Source: a virus. From it: 20,022 bases of DNA. Position numbers and translations under genes: made by a program. The notes beneath the pieces were generated by a model that searched no databases, had not been told where the DNA came from, and worked only from the letters and a program-made list of their open reading frames with translations. This document shows, piece by piece, positions 13,847-20,000 of the stretch (position 1 is the first letter of the stretch; the number at the start of each line of letters is the position of its first letter). The stretch spans positions 1 through 20,022 of the IMG/VR virus record IMGVR_UViG_3300042934_000100; one strand, 5' to 3'.

Positions 13847-14581
13847 ATGGGACTTCTTATTGAAAGACAAGGCGACACCCTGTGCTTGAACGTGCAGGGT
13901 ACTCGCCTTGTCTTTCATCCCACACCGGCAGGCGTATGGATTAATGCCACGGCTGGCGATTTGAAACTAGAGCCCTACGGCAATTGTCTAGTACTCAATA
14001 CGACACAGACTAAATTGCTTGCCGTTCCTCTGCCTAACGGCGATTGGATGCTCACTGGCGATTATGGCCCCGGTCCCGGTCCTGATCCGGGTGAAGGCGA
14101 CTTCTCGTGGCCTTACGAGCCTACATGGCTTCATTGGGTTACGTCAGAGTATGGTCCGCGTAATGGACGATTCCATGAGGGAATTGACTTCTCTGGCGGT
14201 CCCGCATTGTACGGCACACCGATTCCCGCAATTGGCGACGGCACAGTACACCTGTCGCAATATTTTGGTGCGTTCGGTAACTGCATCATCGTCAATCATG
14301 GCGAGTTTGACGGATTCGTATGGTACTCTCTACATGGGCACATGGTTAGCGTTTCACCATTGGGTGTAGGTGATCCGGTAACGAAAGCTCAAACCATTGG
14401 ACAAGTGAACAACACTGGTAGTAGCTTTGGCTCACACCTTCACCTTGAAATACACCGGGTGCCACCAGGCGGAAACCTGCGATGGGATAACAATAATCCG
14501 TCATACAGCAGTCCACGCACAGCAATTAACCCTAGAGATTTCTTCACTGCATACGGGGACGGGACTTGGATTATCTCATGA
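13847..14581 (+). CDS. M23 metallopeptidase, putative tail-tip lysin (gp13-like)
   Basis: 244 residues. The catalytic domain (about 95-235) carries the M23 signature: H110-EGI-D114 and H197-L-H199 as zinc-site motifs, and a Y-S-L-H163-G-H165 segment holding the usual catalytic His. It would cut peptide bridges of peptidoglycan. The first 70 residues form a separate beta-rich domain (TLCLNVQGTRLVFHPTPAGV), and a Gly/Pro/Asp linker (PGPGPDPGEG) joins the two. phi29 gp13 has an M23 domain at the tail tip and lies between appendage and ATPase genes in the same relative place, but also has a lysozyme domain, which is missing here. Entry-side wall digestion is therefore more likely than lysis, for which a second M23 gene exists at 16533. 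Confidence 0.87.
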   Translation: MGLLIERQGDTLCLNVQGTRLVFHPTPAGVWINATAGDLKLEPYGNCLVLNTTQTKLLAVPLPNGDWMLTGDYGPGPGPDPGEGDFSWPYEPTWLHWVTSEYGPRNGRFHEGIDFSGGPALYGTPIPAIGDGTVHLSQYFGAFGNCIIVNHGEFDGFVWYSLHGHMVSVSPLGVGDPVTKAQTIGQVNNTGSSFGSHLHLEIHRVPPGGNLRWDNNNPSYSSPRTAINPRDFFTAYGDGTWIIS

Positions 14582-15642
14582 GCAACGTTACGAATATTGC
14601 CACAAAGCGACCTGGCAAAATCACCAAATACTACAGCTTCGCTAAACTCGACTCCTATAATGCGCGTTATAACATGGCTGTAGGTGGTCGTGGAATTGGT
14701 AAAACATACGGGAAAAAGGTTAAAGCTGTAAGAGATGCAATTAGGCGTGGTGAGCAATTCATCTATGTACGGCGTTATCGTGAAGAATTGCAACTAGCAA
14801 AGGAAACATTCTTCAGTGACTTTCAGCATGTTTTCGAGGATTGGGATTTTCGTACACAGGGACGCACAGCGCAAATGTCCCCCGCCAGTCAACGCGACAA
14901 GAAAAAGCGTGAATGGAAAACCATCGGATTCTTTGTCGCACTATCACAGGCGCAATCGTACAAATCTGTAAACTTCGAGCTAGTCAAAACCATCATCTTC
15001 GATGAGTTTATTATCGAGAAAAGCGCAACACACTATCTGCCTAATGAAGCAATCATCTTTAACAACTTCTTCAGCACTGTAGACAGGTACAAAGATAAGA
15101 CGCGTGTCTACTTCCTAGCCAACAGTGTAGCTGTTACTAATCCGTACTTCATCTATTATAAGATCGAGCCGGGACAGGCTGATAATAACGGCTTCCTGAA
15201 GATTGATACCGACGGCTTCATGATCTGCCACTTCATTGATAGTAAAGAATTCGAGAATGAAGTATACAAAACACAATTCGGCAAGTTCATTCAAGGCACC
15301 GAGTATGCAGACTACGCTGTCGGCAATCAATTTGGTGACAACCACACAAGTCTAATTGATGAAAAGACTAGTCGTGCCCGTTACATGTTCACACTTGAAA
15401 CTGCAAGTGGCGTATTTAGTGTTTGGTATGATATGGTAGCTGACAAATACTTTTGCCAGGATAAGCGTCCAAAAGATGAAACAATTGTTACTCTCGAACC
15501 GGAAAGGATGAGCGAAAAGAAAACTCTAATGACGTTCGCAGATAAGCCATTGGCAATGTTGCGAACAGCGTTCAGGCATGATAGAGTAAGGTTTGATCGG
15601 GCTCCAACGCGCAACGCATTTTTGGAGATATTTAAACGATGA
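14578..15642 (+). CDS. DNA packaging ATPase (phi29 gp16-like)
   Basis: 354 residues. Walker A is GGRGIGKT (36-43; phi29 gp16 has GARGIGKS), followed by GEQFIYVRRYREEL (58-71), nearly identical to GEQFIYVRRYKPEL of gp16. Walker B is TIIFDEF (138-144) with catalytic E143. Later matches include S-V-A-V-T-N-P-Y-F and F-G-K-F-I-Q-G-T-E-Y. It drives genome translocation through the portal into the prohead. In phi29 it works only with a ring of packaging RNA, which makes an RNA partner in this genome likely. ATG 14578 overlaps the stop of the peptidase gene (ATGA); the frame is open to 14566 without a better start. In phi29 the ATPase follows the lysis genes; here it precedes them. Confidence 0.96.
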   Translation: MSNVTNIATKRPGKITKYYSFAKLDSYNARYNMAVGGRGIGKTYGKKVKAVRDAIRRGEQFIYVRRYREELQLAKETFFSDFQHVFEDWDFRTQGRTAQMSPASQRDKKKREWKTIGFFVALSQAQSYKSVNFELVKTIIFDEFIIEKSATHYLPNEAIIFNNFFSTVDRYKDKTRVYFLANSVAVTNPYFIYYKIEPGQADNNGFLKIDTDGFMICHFIDSKEFENEVYKTQFGKFIQGTEYADYAVGNQFGDNHTSLIDEKTSRARYMFTLETASGVFSVWYDMVADKYFCQDKRPKDETIVTLEPERMSEKKTLMTFADKPLAMLRTAFRHDRVRFDRAPTRNAFLEIFKR

Positions 15643-15983
15643 ACGCATCGAATGGTGGAGCGCCGAAACCTGTTAGCGAGCACGTAGCATTAGCCGTGAT
15701 TACAACAGAAGTGGCACACATTAAGGAAGGTGTAGAACGTATTGAAAGAGCCTTACAAGGAAACGTCCCCCACACTTCATGGGAACAACGCAACCGCTAT
15801 GTAGATCAAATGTTTGTCGAAGTACGCGCAGACATAACACAAGTAGAAGCAAATGCCGCAAAAGCTGTAGCGGAAGTGTGGGCAGAAATTAAATCAAAAA
15901 GAGTGCCGTGGACAAGTATTGCAGCATTCGCTGTAGCGGGACTCTTAGCATTCTTTGAAATTCTTGATAGACTAGGAACATGA
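15639..15983 (+). CDS. Coiled-coil protein with C-terminal membrane segment, lysis-associated
   Basis: 114 residues. Residues about 15-90 are predicted helical and charged (VAHIKEGVERIERALQ, then ADITQVEANAAKAVAEVWAE). A single hydrophobic segment (about 92-110, SIAAFAVAGLLAFFEIL) follows. This layout recalls XhlA-like holin partners of Gram-positive phages: cytoplasmic helix and C-terminal anchor. Its ATG overlaps the ATPase stop (ATGA), and its own stop overlaps the next gene's start, which encodes a holin candidate. It may be a holin regulator or second holin. No family is firmly recognised. Confidence 0.7.
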   Translation: MNASNGGAPKPVSEHVALAVITTEVAHIKEGVERIERALQGNVPHTSWEQRNRYVDQMFVEVRADITQVEANAAKAVAEVWAEIKSKRVPWTSIAAFAVAGLLAFFEILDRLGT

Positions 15984-16222
15984 TGACTGAAACACCAATC
16001 TACGACAATCTCAACAAGCCAACCGTGCCTAGCAAAACCCCACAGCCCAAGGTGGTTGCGGCAACTGTAGGAGCGGGTGTCGGTTCAGCTATCGGTGAAA
16101 TTATTACATGGGCAGTAGAAGCAACTGCACAGATTGATATTCCGTCAAATGTCGAACTTGCCATAGGCGTTGTACTTACGGCAGGGCTCGCATTCATCGG
16201 CGGATATTTCAAGAAAAACTAA
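15980..16222 (+). CDS. Putative holin with two membrane segments
   Basis: 80 residues. A polar N-terminus of about 25 residues is followed by two hydrophobic stretches, roughly 25-45 (VVAATVGAGVGSAIGEIITW) and 57-76 (VELAIGVVLTAGLAFIGGYF), and a short positive C-terminus, FKKN. This is the class II holin shape. It lies between a coiled-coil membrane protein and the endolysin region, as expected for the pore that releases the enzyme at lysis. A second start codon immediately follows the first (ATGATG), a possible dual start, though without the charge difference known from lambda. Family assignment is by topology. Confidence 0.75.
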   Translation: MMTETPIYDNLNKPTVPSKTPQPKVVAATVGAGVGSAIGEIITWAVEATAQIDIPSNVELAIGVVLTAGLAFIGGYFKKN

Positions 16223-16224
16223 TC

Positions 16225-16533
16225 ATGGCAACTATTCCAATCAAACAGCCCCGTAGGATTGATCCATCATTGGTGGAGATTGGAGACGACATTAGTGTCA
16301 CGTTCAAAAAGGACCGTGGCCTCACGACTACTAATCGTGGCATTGTGGGCAAACGTATGGATAGCGGTTCTACTCGTTATCTACTCACCGAGGAAGGTGC
16401 AACTTTACTGGCATGGGAACCGTCACGAACAAAGCTGGTAGAAGTTACGCTTTATGGTCGTGAAGAAGTGCCACAGTCAACACTGTTTGACATTGCTGAA
16501 GGCATTGATTTGGTTAAACAAAGGATTGCATAA
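16225..16533 (+). CDS. Hypothetical protein in the lysis block
   Basis: 102 residues, not recognised. It is predicted mostly beta (VEIGDDISVTFKKDRGLTTT, then TRYLLTEEGATLLAWEPS), compatible with a small SH3-like barrel, followed by a short C-terminal helix. No membrane segment or signal peptide is visible. It starts 2 bases after the holin stop, and its stop overlaps the endolysin ATG by one base. Its place between holin and endolysin suggests a lysis or wall-related role, but nothing in the sequence proves it. Confidence 0.75.
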   Translation: MATIPIKQPRRIDPSLVEIGDDISVTFKKDRGLTTTNRGIVGKRMDSGSTRYLLTEEGATLLAWEPSRTKLVEVTLYGREEVPQSTLFDIAEGIDLVKQRIA

Positions 16534-17183
16534 TGCCAAAACTTGCAATGCCATTTAATAATCCGAGCACGTATGAAGGTCATAGTGGGGTTGACTTTGG
16601 TCAGCCAACTAACCAACCGATTCTTGCATCGGCGGAAGGTCGAGTTGTTTACTCTGGTCGTGTAAATGAGCGTGCAGGATGGGGTGTAATTGTTGAATAT
16701 GACGGTATTGACGCAGAATTTCTATACTGTCATCAGCCTGTAAATGCAACACGACCAAAAACAAATGCGCGCATTGCTAACGGTGGATATCTAGGACTTG
16801 TTGGAAGCACAGGTTCTCGCAGTACCGGGCCACATCTACATCTTGAAGTGGTTGAAGGTGAAGGCGCACACACATATGAGGGTGTATGGGTATATTTTGA
16901 TGAAGACAAAGTTGTAGGTCAAGGCTCCCCGTCAGGAGGCGGTAATAATCAGCAATCTCCTGTTGAATCACTAACGAAAGAGGAAATCATGAACCCAATT
17001 CTATTGCAGCTTGATCCGCAGGTTGATGGTCGATGGGTGCTTATTCGATACGATCTTGGCACGTACTGGCCTATTCGTAATGGTTGGCAACTTGATCGCA
17101 TTAGAGAAGATAAGACAGTCTTTGAGCGTCAGGGCCCACAGCCGTTGTATGTTGTTGACGGTCTAGATGCTGTAGGCCGTTAA
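16533..17183 (+). CDS. M23 endolysin with C-terminal binding domain
   Basis: 216 residues. The M23 domain (about 1-125) has H17-SGV-D21 and H101-L-H103 as zinc-site motifs, with Y65-C-H67 as the probable catalytic His. A linker rich in Gly, Ser and Asn (about 130-145) leads to a C-terminal domain (about 152-216) with aromatic residues, likely for wall binding. There is no signal peptide, so it would rely on the holin encoded just upstream. It shares only the peptidase family with the tail-tip enzyme at 13847. GAAAGAGGAAATC directly before an in-frame ATG at 16989 (Met153) suggests that the C-terminal domain may also be made separately. Confidence 0.88.
   Translation: MPKLAMPFNNPSTYEGHSGVDFGQPTNQPILASAEGRVVYSGRVNERAGWGVIVEYDGIDAEFLYCHQPVNATRPKTNARIANGGYLGLVGSTGSRSTGPHLHLEVVEGEGAHTYEGVWVYFDEDKVVGQGSPSGGGNNQQSPVESLTKEEIMNPILLQLDPQVDGRWVLIRYDLGTYWPIRNGWQLDRIREDKTVFERQGPQPLYVVDGLDAVGR
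16989..17183 (+). CDS. Possible separate C-terminal domain of the endolysin
   Basis: In-frame ATG 16989 (Met153) is preceded by AAGAGGA at good distance and lies at the linker/domain boundary. The product would be 64 residues, equal to the putative wall-binding domain. In several known endolysins an internal start makes extra binding-domain subunits that assemble with the full-length enzyme. That is the inference here; the site could also be chance in a Lys/Glu-rich stretch. Confidence 0.4.
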   Translation: MNPILLQLDPQVDGRWVLIRYDLGTYWPIRNGWQLDRIREDKTVFERQGPQPLYVVDGLDAVGR

Positions 17184-17192
17184 ATTTAATTT

Positions 17193-17224
17193 TGGGCCGG
17201 GTGTTGACAACAGCACCCGGCCCA
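17193..17224 (+). terminator. GC-rich hairpin after the endolysin gene
   Basis: TGGGCCGGGTG (17193-17203) and CACCCGGCCCA (17214-17224) pair perfectly over 11 bp with loop TTGACAACAG. No U-run follows, so its efficiency as a terminator is uncertain. The loop contains the -35 hexamer of the next promoter. Confidence 0.65.
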
Positions 17225-17233
17225 TGATAGTTT
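17204..17233 (+). promoter_or_regulatory. Promoter for the 17267 gene cluster
   Basis: TTGACA (17204-17209), an 18-base spacer and TAGTTT (17228-17233). The predicted start, about 7 bases later, falls at the first base of leader element copy 3 (17240). The -35 overlaps the loop, and the spacer overlaps the 3' arm, of the preceding hairpin. Confidence 0.7.
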
Positions 17234-17239
17234 GTGATT

Positions 17240-17257
17240 ATCGGGCAAACGAAAGGA
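17240..17257 (+). promoter_or_regulatory. Leader element copy 3 with ribosome binding site
   Basis: ATCGGGCAAACGAAAGGA, identical to the element at 4433. AAAGGA lies 9 bases before ATG 17267. A shorter ATCGGGCATC follows at 17257, overlapping the start region. Confidence 0.75.
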
Positions 17258-17266
17258 TCGGGCATC

Positions 17267-17446
17267 ATGGCAAAATTTCTTATTATTCTTGGAGCAATCG
17301 TATTCTTCTTTGGCGGAAGTTTTACAGTTGCACTCATTGTTCTTTGGTTGCAGCTACCAACATATCTTGCTGTAATAGGCGGAATGATTGTTGGAGCAGC
17401 TACACTGCCATTGACGGTTGAAGCGTGGGATAAGTGGGTGCGATAA
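17267..17446 (+). CDS. Small two-TM membrane protein
   Basis: 59 residues starting after the conserved leader element. Two hydrophobic segments (about 4-27, FLIILGAIVFFFGGSFTVAL, and 32-50, LAVIGGMIVGAATLPL) are joined by a short turn, and the C-terminus is WDKWVR. Family unknown. It heads a cluster of small membrane genes with its own promoter, just after the lysis genes. Possible roles are an extra holin or antiholin, or a superinfection-exclusion protein. Its stop overlaps the next ATG by one base. Confidence 0.75.
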   Translation: MAKFLIILGAIVFFFGGSFTVALIVLWLQLPTYLAVIGGMIVGAATLPLTVEAWDKWVR

Positions 17447-17637
17447 TGATTTACCTTCTTACAATTGGGGTATACTTTCTCCTAAATGGATTTGAAGTCA
17501 TGCCACAAATATTTTCAGTACAATGGTGGCTGGTTATAATCGGATTTGCATTGATTGCACAAGCCATTACAATGATGTGCAATTACATCATTAAAGCAAT
17601 CAATATCGTTAGGAGCGCGGACAATGCACATCGTTAG
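17446..17637 (+). CDS. Small membrane protein
   Basis: 63 residues. Hydrophobic segments lie at about 2-15 (IYLLTIGVYFLLNG) and 26-50 (WWLVIIGFALIAQAITMMC). The C-terminus is positive and polar. It is translationally coupled to the preceding membrane gene (TAATG overlap). Not recognised; it probably acts with its neighbours at the host membrane. Confidence 0.72.
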   Translation: MIYLLTIGVYFLLNGFEVMPQIFSVQWWLVIIGFALIAQAITMMCNYIIKAINIVRSADNAHR

Positions 17638-17887
17638 CCTCATCATTTGTTACCTACTCATCATTGCATTCTTCTGGATGATGGTAGCAGGAGCAGCAAA
17701 AGTCGAACGACAAGTAAGGGAGCGACAGAAATGCATGATGAATCACCCGGCGGGATCGCTTGTAGAGACAGAGCCCTCGCCTATTGGACAGATTCCAACA
17801 ATTTCCCAACGCGAAAGCGCCAAGCGATTTCTGAACGAAAGGTATGGCGTGACAGCAATACGAGACGATTCGGAGCAGGATTCTTGA
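17624..17887 (+). CDS. Small protein with N-terminal membrane anchor
   Basis: 87 residues. Residues 3-23 are hydrophobic (IVSLIICYLLIIAFFWMMVA), followed by a charged region (KVERQVRERQK) and a polar C-terminal half ending in an acidic tail. AGGAGCG precedes the ATG at good distance. It overlaps the upstream gene by 14 bases and shares 157 bases with the 17731 ORF in another frame. No family is recognised. With the N-terminus in the membrane, the rest would be cytoplasmic by the positive-inside rule. Confidence 0.65.
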   Translation: MHIVSLIICYLLIIAFFWMMVAGAAKVERQVRERQKCMMNHPAGSLVETEPSPIGQIPTISQRESAKRFLNERYGVTAIRDDSEQDS

Positions 17888-17922
17888 TTGGCACGTTGTT
17901 TGCCGCAATGTTCGGAGGATAA
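17731..17922 (+). CDS. Overlapping small protein with C-terminal membrane segment
   Basis: 63 residues in a different frame from the 17624 gene and overlapping it from 17731 to 17887. AAGGGAG (17716-17722) lies 8 bases before the ATG. The N-terminal part is polar (RDRALAYWTDSNNFPTRKRQ), and the last 17 residues, FGAGFLIGTLFAAMFGG, look like a membrane segment. The next gene starts 3 bases after its stop, with GGAGG inside its 3' end. Both overlapping frames look protein-like; I hold each as probable, and homologues would settle it. Confidence 0.55.
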   Translation: MHDESPGGIACRDRALAYWTDSNNFPTRKRQAISERKVWRDSNTRRFGAGFLIGTLFAAMFGG

Positions 17923-17925
17923 GCT

Positions 17926-18093
17926 ATGGATTATGTAGTTCAATGGTGGCTACCTAAAACCGGCATTCAAGTTCACCGGGAAATTGTGACTAAGGATGAG
18001 CTAGTACCACTTATTAATGAAATCATTAATGCTGGTGGCATCATTTACCGAGTTAATGCTAAGCTCAAGAAGCGCACAATCGATCAGAGCTAG
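17926..18093 (+). CDS. Small hypothetical protein
   Basis: 55 residues, beginning MDYVVQWWLPKTGIQVHREI and ending in a basic tail (KLKKRTIDQS). GGAGG lies 7 bases before the ATG. It looks like a compact alpha/beta protein (strand, helix with ELVPLINEIINAGG, strand IIYRV). Family unknown. It is the last gene of the cluster and is followed 28 bases later by a strong terminator. Confidence 0.7.
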   Translation: MDYVVQWWLPKTGIQVHREIVTKDELVPLINEIINAGGIIYRVNAKLKKRTIDQS

Positions 18094-18121
18094 ATGGGGA
18101 AAATCCTGAAACACAAAATCA

Positions 18122-18160
18122 AAGGTGGGGGTCTAAAATAAAGACCCCCACCTTATTTTC
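18122..18160 (+). terminator. Strong intrinsic terminator after the small-membrane-gene cluster
   Basis: AAGGTGGGGGTCT (18122-18134) and AGACCCCCACCTT (18142-18154) form a perfect 13-bp stem with loop AAAATAA, then ATTTTC. The whole is the best terminator in the window and separates the late units from the right-end genes. Confidence 0.92.
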
Positions 18161-18257
18161 ATGCACACAAAAGTCAAAATAATAAAAGAGCAAAACCGAA
18201 ATTAGGATGAGATTTTATTGGGCCGCGCGCATTAGCAGAAAAGTTGTACGCGCGAAG

Positions 18258-18335
18258 TTATACACAGGGCTGTGGATAACCCTGTGGATAGTTCTCCACA
18301 ATTCACTAACAGGCTGTGGATAAATCTGTGGATAA
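18258..18335. promoter_or_regulatory. Cluster of DnaA-box-like sites
   Basis: Six 9-mers within 78 bases: TTATACACA (18258), TGTGGATAA (18271), TGTGGATAG (18283), TTCTCCACA (18292), TGTGGATAA (18315) and TGTGGATAA (18327). Three are perfect reverse complements of TTATCCACA, one is the accepted TTATACACA form, and two differ by one base. Two box pairs with 12-base internal spacing are repeated 44 bases apart. The 334 bases between genes here otherwise hold only the terminator and the promoter at 18353. Confidence 0.8.
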
Positions 18336-18352
18336 GTTATTGACGAAATCGC

Positions 18353-18382
18353 TTGACAGTGGTAGCGAATGATGATTAGATA
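18353..18382 (+). promoter_or_regulatory. Promoter for the right-end genes
   Basis: TTGACA (18353-18358), an 18-base spacer and TAGATA (18377-18382). The last DnaA-box-like site ends 17 bases upstream of the -35. A second TTGACA at about 18405 has no matching -10. Confidence 0.65.
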
Positions 18383-18427
18383 TAGGTAGAAAGTAAGTTG
18401 ATAGCTTGACAGATTGGAACTCCGGCC

Positions 18428-18619
18428 ATGCTTAAAGAAATCGCAACCAAGCGCATCGTTGACAGAGGCGAAATCTTTACCTCTAATGTGAGCGGCAAGC
18501 GTGCTATCATTCTTGGCAATCACACTGACCGTGGAACCGACTTTGTAACTGTACGTTATCAGGGTGAAGATATCCCGCGTATGGTTCTCGCGAAAAACTT
18601 TGGACTGTACAATGGCTGA
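18428..18619 (+). CDS. Small hypothetical protein
   Basis: 63 residues, mostly predicted beta (GEIFTSNVSGKRAIILGNHT, FVTVRYQGED), ending KNFGLYNG. Not recognised; a small barrel fold is possible, and its layout loosely recalls the 16225 protein. It is the first gene after the right-end promoter, with a weak ribosome binding site (GGAAC). It overlaps the next gene by 8 bases. A role early in infection is likely by position only. Confidence 0.65.
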   Translation: MLKEIATKRIVDRGEIFTSNVSGKRAIILGNHTDRGTDFVTVRYQGEDIPRMVLAKNFGLYNG

Positions 18620-18752
18620 CATTACATTTGACCAATGGAAGGGCGACGGATTCTGTATCTGTTGCAACGCACAACTACACGAAATCGACCCTGACATTAT
18701 CTGCATGGAATGTGTAGATATGAATTGCAACATCGACACTGAAAAGGAATAA
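18612..18752 (+). CDS. Small Cys-rich protein, probable zinc binder
   Basis: 46 residues. F-C-I-C-C and I-I-C-M-E-C-V flank a short acidic segment (NAQLHEIDPD), a four-Cys arrangement that suits one zinc ion, and a further Cys lies near the end. ATG 18612 is chosen because the residues before it in the same frame are only the out-of-frame shadow of the upstream gene. Function unknown; compact zinc proteins are common among phage early genes that bind host proteins. Confidence 0.65.
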   Translation: MADITFDQWKGDGFCICCNAQLHEIDPDIICMECVDMNCNIDTEKE

Positions 18753-18757
18753 CCACA

Positions 18758-19213
18758 ATGTCAAACCTCAAACTTCCCACAATGAACATTGCCACGCTTA
18801 AGCGATTCAAGCACGGTGCAACAATCGCATACGCAACCACAATCGAGTGGAACGGCGACAAAACCAAATGCGGCATTTATCACCACAACAGCCTCATTGC
18901 CGTAATCGACGAAAGCGGCGCAACCGGCCATAAGCGCGTTGTAAGCGTTTCTAACGCTGGCTACCACACGCGCACCACATCCCAGCGTGTAGGCGCGGTT
19001 CTACAGGCTAATACACTCGGTTATTACAACACCCGGATCATTCAGGGCATCATGCATTTGACTTGCACACAATCGCACTACACCGGGGGCGGTGTGTATG
19101 ATGTGTTTAATGGTCACCGTTTCATTAGCATCATTGTTAATGACAATAAAGAATTCGGTGAGCTTGTCGGAAACGTTATTACCGATGAAAGCCTCTACAA
19201 CGGAATTCACTAA
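18758..19213 (+). CDS. Hypothetical phage protein
   Basis: 151 residues, the largest right-end gene. It has a short basic N-terminus, then AYATTIEWNGDKTKCGIYHH, a strand pattern, and SNAGYHTRTTSQRVGAVLQA (about 68-87). I have an impression of this G-W/Y-H-T-x-T-T ... R motif from a widespread family of uncharacterised phage proteins, but cannot name it. The C-terminal half is mixed alpha/beta. AAAGGA lies about 9 bases before the ATG. Its stop overlaps the next ATG by one base. Function unknown. Confidence 0.72.
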   Translation: MSNLKLPTMNIATLKRFKHGATIAYATTIEWNGDKTKCGIYHHNSLIAVIDESGATGHKRVVSVSNAGYHTRTTSQRVGAVLQANTLGYYNTRIIQGIMHLTCTQSHYTGGGVYDVFNGHRFISIIVNDNKEFGELVGNVITDESLYNGIH

Positions 19214-19443
19214 TGGAATGGCTAATCGCCGTCATGACATGGAACGGCACATACGCAAACCTACTAATCCAAAAAGACGACGAAACACTATTCAAACTCA
19301 CAGTAGACAGGATCGACCCCGACACAATCACAAAAGCAATTGCCACACAATTCAATATCCCAATCGAGCGTGTCATTTATCACGACACACGGCAGACACT
19401 TTATAGGCGACTAACGTACATGCGTTTTGTTGTCATGGAATGA
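19213..19443 (+). CDS. Small hypothetical protein
   Basis: 76 residues with an alpha/beta pattern: strands MEWLIAVMTWNGTYANLLIQ, an acidic turn, then a helix (PDTITKAIATQFN) and a final strand (YMRFVVME). Not recognised. It is coupled to its upstream neighbour by a TAATG overlap. Codons are notably rich in A and C. Probably a small cytoplasmic protein. Confidence 0.65.
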   Translation: MEWLIAVMTWNGTYANLLIQKDDETLFKLTVDRIDPDTITKAIATQFNIPIERVIYHDTRQTLYRRLTYMRFVVME

Positions 19444-19454
19444 GAGGTAATATC

Positions 19455-19625
19455 ATGCTTAACAACAAGATTTATCACAATGGTGAAGCCATTGCGGCAT
19501 TTAAATACACTGGCGATGCAATCGACTACATAGAAAATGAAAGCTGGGGTTATGAAGAGGGACTGACAATTATTGATGACAATAACCGCACATTCATTTA
19601 CCTCAATGGTGAGATTGTGAAATGA
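19455..19625 (+). CDS. Small hypothetical acidic protein
   Basis: 56 residues. ATG 19455 is preferred over the in-frame ATG 19440 because GAGAGG lies about 8 bases before it. Predicted strand-helix-strand (KIYHNGEAIAAFKYTG, DAIDYIENE, RTFIYLNGEIV). Not recognised. It follows the previous gene closely and is part of the right-end small-gene run. Confidence 0.6.
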   Translation: MLNNKIYHNGEAIAAFKYTGDAIDYIENESWGYEEGLTIIDDNNRTFIYLNGEIVK

Positions 19626-19626
19626 A

Positions 19627-19752
19627 ATGTGTGATGTATTCCAACCACACCAATGGCAACTCGCAAACATCGAATACAACGACAACCCCACACCAATGAC
19701 ACGCCACACAACATACGTATGTGTTAATTGCGACGAAGAAAGGACAACATAA
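19627..19752 (+). CDS. Very small protein with a Cys pair
   Basis: 41 residues, beginning MCDVFQPHQWQL and ending YVCVNCDEERTT, with a C-x-x-C motif near the C-terminus and another Cys at position 2. It starts just after the upstream stop, and its own stop overlaps the next ATG (TAATG), the coupling used throughout this genome. A competing 25-codon frame from 19622 is lower in complexity and less convincing. Confidence 0.55.
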   Translation: MCDVFQPHQWQLANIEYNDNPTPMTRHTTYVCVNCDEERTT

Positions 19753-19904
19753 TGGATAAGCACACAAGCTACATAATTTATCGCCGCAACGGTGAAATAC
19801 TAGGAACAACTAGATATAAGATTGATGCATTTGCTATTGCATGTAGATGGCATGGTGCATATGTAACAGATAGAGAAGGACATAAAATGAATGAAGATGA
19901 ATAA
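19752..19904 (+). CDS. Very small protein, last supported gene
   Basis: 50 residues: MDKHTSYIIYRRNGEILGTT, then a helix (DAFAIACRWHG) and an acidic C-terminus. AAAGGA lies 6 bases before the ATG (19740-19745), and the start overlaps the preceding stop. Not recognised. The remaining 96 bases before the right ITR contain no supported gene; they are A+T-rich and presumably part of the replication origin. Confidence 0.6.
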   Translation: MDKHTSYIIYRRNGEILGTTRYKIDAFAIACRWHGAYVTDREGHKMNEDE

Positions 19905-20000
19905 ATACCCCGCCCATAAACACAATTCAATATGTGCTCCTGCACTATTTGATAAAGCACTTATTGTTACAGTAATAGACTGTTCAATGGGGAAATTAAT

